NCBI GenBank assembly: GCA_017302105.1
Contig: JAFLCS010000003.1
Coordinates: 353,998-417,997 of the forward strand
Length of the DNA: 64,000 nt
Reading direction: 5' to 3'
Origin: Caulobacterales bacterium
GTDB lineage: Bacteria > Pseudomonadota > Alphaproteobacteria > Caulobacterales > Caulobacteraceae
Positions 11,208 through 20,085 of this stretch are shown in pieces. How positions within the stretch are numbered: position 1 is the stretch's first letter; every line of letters begins with the position of its first letter. The notes beneath the pieces were generated by a model, which was not told the origin of the DNA, ran no database searches, and was given only the letters and a program-made list of their open reading frames with translations. A program made the position numbers and the translations under genes.

Positions 11208-11897
11208 CTAGTCGATGCGCACGTAGCGTTCCCACAGGTCGTCCCCAAGTGGTTCGACCGATATGCGACGGTACTTGGGGGCCGCGGCCAGATTCTCAAG
11301 CGCCAGACCGGCCACCGCCGGTCGACCTTCGCCGCCCAGAACCACCGGGGCGCGGAACCATTCGATCCGGTCCACGGCGTCGGCACCGAGGAATGAGGCC
11401 GCCACCTGGCCCCCGCCCTCGATCAGGACCGAGGCGATCTGCCGCTTCTCCAGCGTGGCCAGAACCTCTTCGACCGTGGGACGTCCATCCTCACCACCCA
11501 CGACCCGCTCAACCTGGGCCCGACGGATCGGGCGCGGCTCAGCCGTGGTCAGGATCAGGCTGCCGGCCATCGCCGCCTGCGCCAGCGATGGAGTTCGCAA
11601 CCGGCTGTCAAGAATGACGCGCAGCGGCTGAACACCTTCGGCCTCAAGATCGCTCGGCACGTAGCCCGCCGGCGTTGGTGCAGCCTCGCCGTCTCCGGAC
11701 AGTCGCACCGTCAAGGCCGGATCATCAGCCAGGATGGTCCCCACCCCAACCAGGATGGCACCGTGCTCGGCGCGCAGGCGGTGGCCCTGGGCGCGCGCCG
11801 CCTCGCCGGTGATCCATCTTGATTCGCCACTGGCAGTGGCGATCCGCCCATCCAGCGACGTCGCCAGCTTGAGCGTGACCTGTACTGAGCCCGACAT
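11208..11897 (-). CDS. ribD: RibD-type pyrimidine reductase domain without a deaminase domain
   Basis: 229 residues matching only the C-terminal reductase half of bifunctional RibD: VTLKLATSLDGRIATASGESRWITG, then AILVGVGTILADDPALTVR and IASVLIEGGGQVAASFL. The reaction is NADPH-dependent reduction of the ribosylamino-pyrimidine. Bifunctional RibD is about 360-380 residues, with an N-terminal zinc deaminase carrying HAE and PCxxxGxTPPC motifs. None of that is present: the ATG follows the nrdR stop directly (TGATG), so no deaminase sequence fits here. Either the deaminase is encoded elsewhere or another enzyme does that step. The reductase call is secure; the symbol refers to half the usual protein. 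Confidence 0.85.
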   Translation of the reverse strand: MSGSVQVTLKLATSLDGRIATASGESRWITGEAARAQGHRLRAEHGAILVGVGTILADDPALTVRLSGDGEAAPTPAGYVPSDLEAEGVQPLRVILDSRLRTPSLAQAAMAGSLILTTAEPRPIRRAQVERVVGGEDGRPTVEEVLATLEKRQIASVLIEGGGQVAASFLGADAVDRIEWFRAPVVLGGEGRPAVAGLALENLAAAPKYRRISVEPLGDDLWERYVRID

Positions 11898-12355
11898 CAG
11901 CCCTCGTCCAGACCCTCGTCCCCCAGGAAGCGGGCGAAGTCGGAGGTGTGACGAAAATCCCTATAGACCGAGGCGTAGCGGACATAGGCGACCTCATCGA
12001 CGCCTTTGAGCGCCTTCATGATGAAATCCCCGACCACGCTGGATGCGATCTCGGTCTCTCCCAGACTTTCCAGTTGGCGCGTGATGCGGGTGGTCAACTG
12101 GTCGATCTGATCTGGATGGACAGGACGCTTCCTGAGGGCGATACGCAGGCTGCGCTCGAGTTTGTCGCGATCATACGGCGTGCGCCGACCGTTACGCTTG
12201 AGGATGACCAGTTCGCGCAGTTGAACCCGCTCAAAGGTCGTGAATCGCCCCTCACACTTGCCGCACAGCCGACGCCGTCGGATCGCCGCGCCGTCGTCGG
12301 ACGGACGGCTATCCTTGACCTGGGTGTCAGCGTTTCCGCAAAAGGGACATTTCAT
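11897..12355 (-). CDS. nrdR: Transcriptional repressor NrdR
   Basis: 152 residues. A zinc ribbon (MKCPFCG and [13 protein letters not shown]) is followed by an ATP-cone nucleotide-binding domain ([21 protein letters not shown] and [13 protein letters not shown]). NrdR represses ribonucleotide reductase genes when dATP/ATP ratios are high, by binding paired NrdR boxes. It lies seven bases after glyA and overlaps the reductase gene by one base. A palindrome resembling an NrdR box lies upstream of glyA, the likely first gene of this transcript, so autoregulation is plausible. Confidence 0.96.
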   Translation of the reverse strand: MKCPFCGNADTQVKDSRPSDDGAAIRRRRLCGKCEGRFTTFERVQLRELVILKRNGRRTPYDRDKLERSLRIALRKRPVHPDQIDQLTTRITRQLESLGETEIASSVVGDFIMKALKGVDEVAYVRYASVYRDFRHTSDFARFLGDEGLDEG

Positions 12356-12362
12356 CAGAGAC

Positions 12363-13658
12363 TTACCCGGCTATTCCGCTGTAGATCGGAAAGCGTCCGG
12401 TAAGGTCGCGCACCTGACCCGCAACCCGAGCCTGAACCGCCGGATCGGCATCATCGGTGCCGTCCATCGAATCGATGACGTCCGCGATCCAGTGGCCAAC
12501 CTGCTGGAATTCCGCCTCGCCGAATCCGCGTGTCGTACCCGCCGGCGTACCCAGCCTGACACCGGAAGTGATGGTGAAGGGAGCCGTGTCGAACGGCACG
12601 CCGTTCTTGTTGCAAGTCATCAAGGCGTGTTCGAGTTGGAGCTCTGTGGCCTTGCCGGTCACGCCCTTTGGGCGCAGATCCACCAGCATCAGATGGCTGT
12701 CCGTGCCGCCCGAAACGATAGCCAGGCCACGCTCGACCAGGGCCGCCGCAAGGGCCTGGGCGTTTTCGACGACCTGGGCAGCGTAGGCCTTGAACTCCGG
12801 CTTTAGCGCCTCGCCAAAGGCCACGGCCTTAGCGGCAATAACGTGCTCCAGCGGTCCACCCTGGAGGCCCGGGAAGACCGCCGAATTGATCTTCTTGTAG
12901 ATGGCTTCGTCATTCGTCAGGACAATGCCGCCGCGCGGGCCGCGCAGCGTCTTGTGGGTCGTCGATGTCGTGACGTGGGCGTGCGCGACCGGATCGGGAT
13001 AGACGCCGCCGGCAATCAGCCCGGCATAGTGCGCCATATCGACCATTAGATAGGCACCGACGGAATCAGCGATCTCACGGAACCGTTTAAAGTCGATATG
13101 CCGCGAATAGGCCGAGGCCCCGGCCAGGATCAGGGCGGGCCTTTCCTTGTCGGCCATCTCGGCAACGTGGTCATAGTCGATCAGGTGATCGTCTTCGCGC
13201 ACCTTGTAGGTTACGGGGCGGAACCATTTACCCGACTGGTTTGCGGGTGAGCCATGCGTCAGGTGCCCGCCACACGCCAGGTCCATTCCAAGAAAGGTGT
13301 CGCCTGGCTTCAGCAGGGCCATGAACACCGCTTGGTTCGCCTGGGCACCGGAATGCGGCTGCACATTGGCAAAGGCCGCCCCGAACAGCTTCTTCACGCG
13401 CTCCCGCGCCAGATCTTCGGTGACGTCCACATACTCGCAACCACCGTAATACCGCCGGCCGGGATAACCTTCGGCATATTTGTTGGTCAGGACCGAGCCT
13501 TGTGCCTCCAGCACCGCCTTGGAGACGATATTTTCCGAAGCGATCAGCTCGATCTGCTCCTTCTGACGCCCCAGTTCGCCCTGGATTCCGCCGAAAATGT
13601 CGGGATCGGCCTCGGCCAGCGGGCGCGAGAAGTAGTCGGCGTGAGTGAAGGCGGTCAC
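12363..13658 (-). CDS. glyA: Serine hydroxymethyltransferase
   Basis: 431 residues. A PLP enzyme interconverting serine and glycine and charging tetrahydrofolate with one-carbon units. Signatures are [35 protein letters not shown], and the PLP-lysine stretch [15 protein letters not shown]. Length is normal. It appears to be the first gene of the long minus-strand operon running down to base 7524, with gaps of 7, -1, 3, -4, -4, -4, 2 and 34 bases between genes. Confidence 0.97.
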   Translation of the reverse strand: MTAFTHADYFSRPLAEADPDIFGGIQGELGRQKEQIELIASENIVSKAVLEAQGSVLTNKYAEGYPGRRYYGGCEYVDVTEDLARERVKKLFGAAFANVQPHSGAQANQAVFMALLKPGDTFLGMDLACGGHLTHGSPANQSGKWFRPVTYKVREDDHLIDYDHVAEMADKERPALILAGASAYSRHIDFKRFREIADSVGAYLMVDMAHYAGLIAGGVYPDPVAHAHVTTSTTHKTLRGPRGGIVLTNDEAIYKKINSAVFPGLQGGPLEHVIAAKAVAFGEALKPEFKAYAAQVVENAQALAAALVERGLAIVSGGTDSHLMLVDLRPKGVTGKATELQLEHALMTCNKNGVPFDTAPFTITSGVRLGTPAGTTRGFGEAEFQQVGHWIADVIDSMDGTDDADPAVQARVAGQVRDLTGRFPIYSGIAG

Positions 13659-13714
13659 GGAAATCCCCCAAGAAACGGATCAAGGGCGCATATCTAGGCC
13701 CTGAGGGGGGACGG

Positions 13715-13730
13715 TTACAATATGTTGTAG
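13715..13730. promoter_or_regulatory. NrdR-box-like palindrome upstream of glyA-nrdR
   Basis: The 16 bases TTACAATATGTTGTAG contain a palindrome with perfect arms TACAA/TTGTA. By eye the core (ACAATATGTTGT) fits 11 of 16 positions of the NrdR box as I remember it (about ACACAATATATTGTGT). It lies 57-72 bases upstream of the glyA start, in the promoter region of the operon containing nrdR. NrdR normally binds two such boxes in tandem; I see only one clear copy. Confidence 0.4.
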
Positions 13731-13737
13731 GATCAGA

Positions 13738-14145
13738 TCAGTCGCGCCGCCAGCGAAGCGCATAGACGACAATGCCCAGGGTAACCACGATTTCGAGAGC
13801 GACGACAACCTTGTAGAACAGCGGCGATCCTACAAAAGTCAGCGCCTCGACGACTGTGTAGGCAACACCGAGAATGATATTCAACCCACGGCTGATCGCG
13901 CGCGGCAAAGCTGCCGAAAGAAAGACCATCAGCGCGGGCACCGCCAAGAGGATCGCAACCGCCAATAGAGCGAGCGGCGTCGCCGGTCCAAAGGCCAGCC
14001 TGTGCTCAGCCATCTGCTCGAGGGTACCCGGCAAGTAGAGGCTGAAATAGTCATTGTAGATGTAGAGCCCCATCAGGGAGGCCCAAAGCAGCGAAATGGC
14101 CAAGCCCGTCGGCAGACGCCAGCCCGGTGACGCGTTTTCGGTCAT
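13738..14145 (-). CDS. DUF6326-like small integral membrane protein
   Basis: 135 residues with four hydrophobic segments, at about residues 13-30, 51-71, 79-97 and 110-128. The stretch LYIYNDYFSLYLPGTLEQMA after the first segment, and SRGLNIILGVAYTVVEALT later, recall DUF6326 proteins, whose function is unknown. The ATG at 14145 places the first membrane segment close to the N-terminus. An upstream in-frame start would add 39 polar residues and is less likely. It lies upstream of glyA on the same strand but is separated by about 80 bases holding glyA's likely promoter. Confidence 0.6.
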   Translation of the reverse strand: MTENASPGWRLPTGLAISLLWASLMGLYIYNDYFSLYLPGTLEQMAEHRLAFGPATPLALLAVAILLAVPALMVFLSAALPRAISRGLNIILGVAYTVVEALTFVGSPLFYKVVVALEIVVTLGIVVYALRWRRD

Positions 14146-14298
14146 TTGGCTTAAGCTCCCGCTTCTAGTTGTCGCTGACCATGATGCGCGGCAGCGAGCC
14201 CGTAAACTAAAGCTTATGTCATGTTCGCCAGGAACGCGGCCGAACGATAAGCCGTCCGCCAATCAGACCAGGCTGGCGGCTCATGGGCCGACACCACC

Positions 14299-14703
14299 CT
14301 ACCACGGTGCGTTGATATCCTTGCTGGTGTTCAGCAGGCAGCGAATGTCACCCACCTCGCCGTTCTCGTCCAACAGCTGGAAGTAGGTCTCCATTTCAGG
14401 GTCCTGGCGATAGCGCGTGCCTTCCAGCGGGCCGGAGGTCATGGACAGGACGTGGTCGGCCAGTTCGAACCGGCCTTCGCCGCCGTCGAAATCGCGATAC
14501 CGCCCCGGGCCGGTGACGCCGAACATCGGACCGGTCTGAGGATTGGCCGAGACCATGCCGCCAATCATGATCGGTGCGTCGCACTCATAGACGCCAAGCG
14601 GCAGCACCACCCCCTGCGCCGCGCGACCGCCGGAGGCATCTCCAGCGCCGCCGCAGGCAGACAGCAGAGCCGATACCGCTATCAGCACAATCGCGCCGCG
14701 CAT
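14299..14703 (-). CDS. Small lipoprotein of unknown function
   Basis: 134 residues. The N-terminus MRGAIVLIAVSALLSACGG has a lipobox (LSAC) with the acylated Cys at position 17, so it should be a periplasm-facing lipoprotein. The mature part is acidic, with GVYECDAPIMIGG, GPGRYRDFDGGEGRFEL and a second Cys in DIRCLLNTSK, giving a possible single disulfide. I recognise no family. It begins 62 bases after hemA on the same strand and could be cotranscribed with it. Confidence 0.65.
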   Translation of the reverse strand: MRGAIVLIAVSALLSACGGAGDASGGRAAQGVVLPLGVYECDAPIMIGGMVSANPQTGPMFGVTGPGRYRDFDGGEGRFELADHVLSMTSGPLEGTRYRQDPEMETYFQLLDENGEVGDIRCLLNTSKDINAPW

Positions 14704-14764
14704 GGCCGAAACCTCCCCAATGGCACCTTGACCGTGTCACGCCTCGTGGGGTGCCGCAAGCGGC

Positions 14765-15994
14765 TCACGCCACCGCCGGCATCCGCGTGACGTTACAGCG
14801 GGTCCAGAGCTTGTCCATGGCCTCGACCAGGGCGTCCATCATGGCGTCCGAATGGTCCGGCGACGGGGTAAACCGCAAGCGTTCGGTGCCGCGCGGCACG
14901 GTCGGATAGTTGATCGGCTGGACGTAGATGCCGAACTCTTCCAGCAGCATATCCGAGACCATCTTGCAGTGGACCGGATCGCCCACGAACACCGGCACGA
15001 TGTGGCTGACGGTGTCTTCCATCACCCGGATGCCGACGGCGGCGAAGCGGCGCTTGAGCGAGGCGGCGCGTTCCTGGTGCTGATCACGCAGTTCGGGATG
15101 GGCCTTCAGGTGCCGCACCGAGGCCAGGGCTCCCGCCGTCAGGGCCGGTGGCAGGCTGGTCGTGAAGATAAAACCCGAAGCCCACGAGCGGATGGCGTCG
15201 CACACCGCCGCGTCAGCCGCGATATAGCCACCCATGACGCCAATGGCCTTGCCCAGGGTGCATTCGATAATGTCGATCTGGTCCAGCACGCCATCGCGCT
15301 CGGCGATGCCGGCACCAGTCTGGCCGTACAGGCCCACGGCATGGACCTCGTCCAGATAGGTCATGGCCCCATACTTCTGGGCCAGGGCGATGGTGCCCTT
15401 CAGGTCGGCGATGTCGCCGTCCATGGAATAGACGCTCTCGAAGGCGATCAGCTTGGGCGCATCGACCGGAGCCGCCGCCAGCAGGTTTTCCAGATGATCG
15501 AGATCATTGTGCCGGAAGACATGGCGCTCACCGCCGCCCTGACGGATGCCGGCGATCATCGAGGCGTGGTTCAGCGCATCCGAAAAGACGATCAATCCGG
15601 GCAGAATCTTTTGGAGCGTGGACAGGGTTGCCTCATTGCCCACATAGCCCGAAGTGAACAGAAGCGCCGCTTCCTTGCTGTGCCAGTCGGCCAGCTCGCG
15701 TTCCAGATCGACGTGATAGCGGGTGGTGCCCGAGATATTGCGGGTGCCGCCGGCGCCGGCGCCGGCCTCATCGACCGCCGCCTTCATGGCGTCCAGTACA
15801 ACCGGATGCTGCCCCATGCCCAGGTAGTCGTTCGAGCACCAGACCACGACGTCCTGCTCGGACCCATCTTCCCGCCGCCGCACCGCGCGCGGGAACTCGC
15901 CTCGGCGGCGCTTGAGATCGGCGAAGACGCGGTAGCGCCCCTCTCCCTTCACCTGCTCGATGGCGGTGTCGAATGCGGATCGGTAGTCGAACAA
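14765..15994 (-). CDS. hemA: 5-aminolevulinate synthase (C4 heme pathway)
   Basis: 409 residues. A PLP enzyme condensing glycine and succinyl-CoA to 5-aminolevulinate, the first committed step of heme synthesis in alphaproteobacteria. Motifs are [60 protein letters not shown] and the PLP-lysine [14 protein letters not shown]. Length and start ([21 protein letters not shown]) match the family. A Fur-box-like site lies about 100 bases upstream. hemB, the next enzyme, is about 10 kb away. Confidence 0.97.
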   Translation of the reverse strand: MFDYRSAFDTAIEQVKGEGRYRVFADLKRRRGEFPRAVRRREDGSEQDVVVWCSNDYLGMGQHPVVLDAMKAAVDEAGAGAGGTRNISGTTRYHVDLERELADWHSKEAALLFTSGYVGNEATLSTLQKILPGLIVFSDALNHASMIAGIRQGGGERHVFRHNDLDHLENLLAAAPVDAPKLIAFESVYSMDGDIADLKGTIALAQKYGAMTYLDEVHAVGLYGQTGAGIAERDGVLDQIDIIECTLGKAIGVMGGYIAADAAVCDAIRSWASGFIFTTSLPPALTAGALASVRHLKAHPELRDQHQERAASLKRRFAAVGIRVMEDTVSHIVPVFVGDPVHCKMVSDMLLEEFGIYVQPINYPTVPRGTERLRFTPSPDHSDAMMDALVEAMDKLWTRCNVTRMPAVA

Positions 15995-16093
15995 GTCCGT
16001 ATGACTCGGCGGTTCAAGAACTGGCGGCTAGATGCGCCCGTGCGGCGTCAATGTCCATATTTCGCGCATGGAAATCGGCCTAAATACCCTAAT

Positions 16094-16108
16094 TGATAGC
16101 GATTCTCA
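16094..16108. promoter_or_regulatory. Fur-box-like operator between hemA and the agmatine-deiminase-like gene
   Basis: TGATAGCGATTCTCA matches 12 of 15 positions of the 7-1-7 Fur consensus (TGATAATNATTATCA), with flanking AAT on the left and AAATT on the right. It lies in the divergent intergenic region, 100 bases before the hemA start and 62 before the other start, so it could control either. Confidence 0.45.
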
Positions 16109-16169
16109 GAAATTCCACATCCACTCAACCGCGATTGTAATGGCTGCTGGATGTGCCAATTATCGCGTC

Positions 16170-17258
16170 ATGAACCGACGCAGCTTGCTCAAGACAGGAT
16201 TTGGTGCCGCAAGCGTCGGCTTGATGGGATGTTCGCCCCAGGCGCCCGCTGCAACACCCCGCCACGAGATGCCGATGGAAAGCGATCCGCACGTCCGCAC
16301 CCTGATGCAGTGGCCGGTGCGCGTCGATGTCTATGGCGCGCGTGATCTGGTGGCGGTGCAGGACGCCATTGTCCGCCTGGCCAACGCCATTTCCGAATTC
16401 GAGCCCGTCGCCCTGATGGCGGCACCCGGCGCGCGTGGCTTTGAGCCCAACCGCCTCTCGGCCCAGGTCGAGCACTGGGACATCCCCACCGACGACCTGT
16501 GGTGCCGCGACAGCGGCCCGACCTTTGTACGCGGGTCCGACGGCGGCCTGGCGGTCGCGCATCTTGAGTTCAACGGCTGGGGCGACAAACAGCCTCACGC
16601 CAACGACGCCCGGGTCGCGCCGCGCGTGGCCGAACGATTGGGGCTGGAGCTTCTGCCGACCGGGCTAATCGGCGAACAGGGCGGCGTCGAGCATGACGGC
16701 CATGGCACGCTTCTGGCCCATGCCAGCTGCTGGGTGAACGACAACCGCAATCCGGGCCTCAGCGAAGCGGAAATCGGCGAACGCCTGATGCAGGCGCTGG
16801 GCGGTCAGACCATGATCTGGGCACCCGGCATCATCGGGGCCGACATCACCGACTATCACATCGACGCCCTGGCCCGCTTCGTCGGCCCCGGCCATGTGCT
16901 GGTTCAGATGGATGAGTTGGTGAACCCGGACGATCCCTGGTCGATCGCCGCCCACGAAACCCTGGCGATCCTGCAACGCTCCACCGATGCGGCAGGGCGT
17001 CCGCTTCAGATCTCTCGCCTGCCGGAAGCGGTCGACATCCGGGGCCGCGGCGACGACTTCGTCGCCAGCTACGTCAACTACTACGTCTGCAACGGCGCGG
17101 TGATCCTGGCCGACTTCGGCGACCGTCGGGCCGACGACAACGCGCGCGGCGTGCTCGCCGAGCTCTATCCGGGCCGCCGGATCGTTCAGTTGAACGTCGA
17201 CGCCATCGGTGCCTCGGGCGGCGGAATCCACTGCGCCACCCAGCAGCAGCCGGCCTAG
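16170..17258 (+). CDS. Exported agmatine deiminase / peptidyl-arginine deiminase family protein
   Basis: 362 residues. The start MNRRSLLKTGFGAASVGLMGC combines a Tat motif (NRRSLLK) with a lipobox-like LMGC, so the protein is probably exported and may be lipid-anchored. The deiminase core is intact: WCRDSGPTFVRG, GGVEHDGHGTLL with the catalytic His, DYHIDALARFV, and the catalytic Cys in GGGIHCATQQQP. Cytoplasmic AguA makes N-carbamoylputrescine from agmatine; exported members of the superfamily may act on other guanidines. The substrate here is unknown. The ATG at 16170 is chosen because it begins the signal peptide. Confidence 0.8.
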   Translation: MNRRSLLKTGFGAASVGLMGCSPQAPAATPRHEMPMESDPHVRTLMQWPVRVDVYGARDLVAVQDAIVRLANAISEFEPVALMAAPGARGFEPNRLSAQVEHWDIPTDDLWCRDSGPTFVRGSDGGLAVAHLEFNGWGDKQPHANDARVAPRVAERLGLELLPTGLIGEQGGVEHDGHGTLLAHASCWVNDNRNPGLSEAEIGERLMQALGGQTMIWAPGIIGADITDYHIDALARFVGPGHVLVQMDELVNPDDPWSIAAHETLAILQRSTDAAGRPLQISRLPEAVDIRGRGDDFVASYVNYYVCNGAVILADFGDRRADDNARGVLAELYPGRRIVQLNVDAIGASGGGIHCATQQQPA

Positions 17259-17590
17259 ATCACCAACGCAGCCGCCAGTCCCAAAAGTCCGGCCGAAATC
17301 GCCGCGATATAAAGCCTGAACGTCAGCTGATAGCGCCGCCCCGCCCCCTCGGCTCGGATCCGGTTGTCCAGAAGCCGGACCAGAACCACCACCATCAGTG
17401 TGATGCTGACCATGAGGGTGCCGGCCACCAGCCAGTCCACGGGGTCCTGCAGCGCTCGCTCCTCGGTGTCGGTGACGGCCCAGTTGGCCATGAAGGCCAG
17501 AAGAAAACCCATGACGATGCCGATCGATGTGACCATTGGCTGTCGATAGCCGGCGACCTCGGCCTCAAAGGCGTCGTCGGGTTCGCTCAT
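17255..17590 (-). CDS. Small three-helix membrane protein, unknown
   Basis: 111 residues with hydrophobic segments at about residues 20-37, 53-70 and 90-110; the first 19 residues are acidic (MSEPDDAFEAEVAGYRQP). No family is recognised. Its start overlaps the mmsB stop as ATGA, so it is translationally coupled to mmsB, and its own stop overlaps the convergent deiminase gene by four bases. There is no evidence for a role in valine catabolism beyond the coupling. Confidence 0.6.
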   Translation of the reverse strand: MSEPDDAFEAEVAGYRQPMVTSIGIVMGFLLAFMANWAVTDTEERALQDPVDWLVAGTLMVSITLMVVVLVRLLDNRIRAEGAGRRYQLTFRLYIAAISAGLLGLAAALVI

Positions 17591-18486
17591 TTGGGCAGCT
17601 CGTCCAGCTTGCCGCGCAACATCTGCAGGATGGCCGAGAAGTCGCGCCCGCCGTAGCCCTGGCGCTCGAACAGCTGGAACAGAGCCTCGGTCTGGGCGCC
17701 CAGCGGCGTCGAGGCCCCGGATTTGGCCGCCGCATCCTGGGCCAGCTTGAGGTCTTTCAGCATCATCGCCGTGGCGAAGCCGCCGTCATAGTTCCGGTTT
17801 GACGGCGCGGTCGGCACCGGGCCGGGCCACGGATAATAGGTCGTCACCGACCAGCTCTGGCCCGACGACTTGGCCACGATGTCGAACATCTTGACTGGAT
17901 CCAGCCCCAGCTTTTCCGCCAGGCCAATGGCCTCGCAGGTGCCCAGCATGGTGATGCCCAGGATCATGTTGTTGCAGATCTTTGCCGCCTGCCCCGCCCC
18001 GTGGTCGCCGGCGCGGAAGGTGGCGCGGCTCATCGGCTCCAGCGCCGCTTCGATGCGATCGAAATCCGGCTCGTCGCAGCCGACCATGAAGGCCAGGGTC
18101 CCGGCGTCGGCCGCCATCGTGCCGCCCGACACCGGCGCGTCGGCGAAGGCATAGCCGGCGTCCTTGGCCAGACTGGCGACCTTGCGCGCCGTATCCACAT
18201 CGATGGTTGAACAGTCCAGCATCAGAGCCGATTGCGGTGCCTGGCTCAGCACCTGTTCGGAATAGACCTTCAGCACATGGGGGCCTGCCGGCAGCATGGT
18301 GATGACCACCTCGGCACCCTCGACCGCCTCGGCCACCGACCCGACTGGGATACACCCGTTCTCCTTGGCCCGATCCAGCGCTGCCTGGCTCAGATCGAAG
18401 GCGCGAACCTCGTGGCCGGCCTTGGCCTGATTGGCCGCCATGCCCCCGCCCATGTTGCCCAGGCCGATAAAGGCGATCTTGGTCAT
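17587..18486 (-). CDS. mmsB: 3-hydroxyisobutyrate dehydrogenase
   Basis: 299 residues. It oxidises 3-hydroxyisobutyrate to methylmalonate semialdehyde with NAD+ in valine degradation. The N-terminal Rossmann motif is FIGLGNMGGGMAANQAKAGH, the substrate motif DAPVSGGTMAADAGTL, and the catalytic lysine lies in GAGQAAKICNNM. Length is exact for MmsB. The ATG at 18486 directly precedes the Rossmann strand; an upstream extension in frame is unlikely. Other valine-pathway enzymes lie at 21.7-22.8 and 23.7-24.9 kb on the same strand, separated by unrelated genes. Confidence 0.92.
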   Translation of the reverse strand: MTKIAFIGLGNMGGGMAANQAKAGHEVRAFDLSQAALDRAKENGCIPVGSVAEAVEGAEVVITMLPAGPHVLKVYSEQVLSQAPQSALMLDCSTIDVDTARKVASLAKDAGYAFADAPVSGGTMAADAGTLAFMVGCDEPDFDRIEAALEPMSRATFRAGDHGAGQAAKICNNMILGITMLGTCEAIGLAEKLGLDPVKMFDIVAKSSGQSWSVTTYYPWPGPVPTAPSNRNYDGGFATAMMLKDLKLAQDAAAKSGASTPLGAQTEALFQLFERQGYGGRDFSAILQMLRGKLDELPK

Positions 18487-18540
18487 GCGATTCACTCCCG
18501 CGTCGTGTGGCGCGGGCTTAGCACTCACACCGGGCCACCG

Positions 18541-20085
18541 TCACCCCGCCGGGCAGGCGTCCCCCGGTTTCTGGAACACCAGGGCGAACTGGCTCGTGCG
18601 GCCCCGGATCGACGCGTCGAACACATCGGCCGTCAGCGGATCGTCGGGGTTGGCCAGGACATTGCTGCTCCCGATCAGACGGAATCCCGCCTGTTCGATC
18701 TCGGCCTGGGCGGCGGCGCGATCAATCCGGTGCAGGGTGTGGGCGGCCGAAAAGCCCGTATCGGCCGCCGCGTCGTGGTCGATCACCACATAGCGCCCGC
18801 ACGGCCGCAGGCCCGCGAACACCGCCGCATTGACCCCGGCCGCCGTGTCCTCAGGGAAGGGCTCCAGGTGGAAGTCGTGATAGTTCTGGGCGGTGAAGGC
18901 GACATCCAGACTGTTTGGTGCGAACGCCAGATCGGCGAAGGCGGCGTTGACGCCGCTGACATTGTCATAGGCCTCATCAAGGGTGGTCAGGTTCTGGCCG
19001 TACTCGGCGTTGAAGCCAATGAACTCCGCCGGCTGCCAGGCGGTGACGTGGCCCTCGGATCCAACCAAGGCCGCGAAGATCCGGGTGAAATAGCCGCCGC
19101 CGATGATCAGGTCCGCGACACGGTCCCCCGACTCGACCTGAGCCAGGGTGAGCAGGTCGACGCTGCGCCGCCTCCAGTCCCTCTCGCGGTCTGCATCCGG
19201 TCGACGGTCATCAGTCAAAGCGAGGTCGATCGCCGTCTCAGGCCGCCGGAAACGATAGACGAACTGATCCGAGCGCCCGCGAATGCTTTCGTCAAAGACG
19301 CTGATGTCCATCGGATCATCCGGGTTGGCGACGACGCGCGTCTGGCCTTCATAGATGAAGCCCGCCGCCTCGACCTCGCGGCGCAGGAAGGCACCTTCGA
19401 TCCGGTGCAGGGTCTGGACCTCGGTATTGCCGGTGCCGGTTCGTCCCGAATGATCCAGGATCACATAGATCCCGCCGGGCCGCAGCGCCGCGAACACGCG
19501 CCGGTTCATTTCCGCCACATCCACGTCGAACCGCTCGATGTGAAAGTCGTGATACTCCTGGCCCATGAAGACGACGTCGAGCGGGGCGTCGAAGCGCATC
19601 TCGTCCAGAAGGCCGATGACCGGCGTGACATTGCCGTACTCGGCCTGAAGTCCTTCGGCGAACGCCTGTTCGCGCCCCGCCGTCAGGGTCGGCACAAAGG
19701 CATAAACCTGCCCCGTCTCCCCAACCACCGGCGCGAACAGCCGGGTGAAATAGCCTTCCTCGGGACGTATATCCGCGATGCGCTGACCAGGCCTAAGCTC
19801 GATGAACTCCAACATCTCGAAAGGATGTCGAAGCGGATCTCGCGCCACCTCGCCCTCGGGCCGCCGCGGATCGCCAATGGCCGCCTGCCACCGGGCGGGA
19901 CCGGCGGCCTCGCGCGCCGCCGCGCGGTCGCTTGCGGCCTGGGCCGCGGTGACCGCAGGATGGACAGCGGCCTCTGCCGCCGACGCCACCCCTGCCGTGC
20001 TGAGCGCGGCGACCTCGGCGGCGCGGTCTGCTGTAGTAGCGCATCCCGCCAGGACAAGCGCAGCAGCGGCGATCAGGCGTTTCAT
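18541..20085 (-). CDS. Lipoprotein with two tandem methyltransferase-like domains
   Basis: 514 residues. MKRLIAAAALVLAGC is a signal peptide with lipobox (Cys14). After an Ala-rich linker the rest is a duplication: unit 1 at about residues 71-280 and unit 2 at about 299-506. Both units contain a D.RRP...RD..R start, a GYFTR(L/I)FA segment, a strand ending YHDFH, LRP.G.YV..DH, TLHRI, ANPDDP and a final SIRGR. The layout is that of class I SAM-dependent methyltransferases. The first glycine-rich loop is degenerate in unit 1 (ADIRPEEGYF) but partly kept in unit 2 (ADLIIGGGYF). A lipoprotein would sit outside the cytoplasm, where SAM is not expected. Function unknown. Confidence 0.75.
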   Translation of the reverse strand: MKRLIAAAALVLAGCATTADRAAEVAALSTAGVASAAEAAVHPAVTAAQAASDRAAAREAAGPARWQAAIGDPRRPEGEVARDPLRHPFEMLEFIELRPGQRIADIRPEEGYFTRLFAPVVGETGQVYAFVPTLTAGREQAFAEGLQAEYGNVTPVIGLLDEMRFDAPLDVVFMGQEYHDFHIERFDVDVAEMNRRVFAALRPGGIYVILDHSGRTGTGNTEVQTLHRIEGAFLRREVEAAGFIYEGQTRVVANPDDPMDISVFDESIRGRSDQFVYRFRRPETAIDLALTDDRRPDADRERDWRRRSVDLLTLAQVESGDRVADLIIGGGYFTRIFAALVGSEGHVTAWQPAEFIGFNAEYGQNLTTLDEAYDNVSGVNAAFADLAFAPNSLDVAFTAQNYHDFHLEPFPEDTAAGVNAAVFAGLRPCGRYVVIDHDAAADTGFSAAHTLHRIDRAAAQAEIEQAGFRLIGSSNVLANPDDPLTADVFDASIRGRTSQFALVFQKPGDACPAG

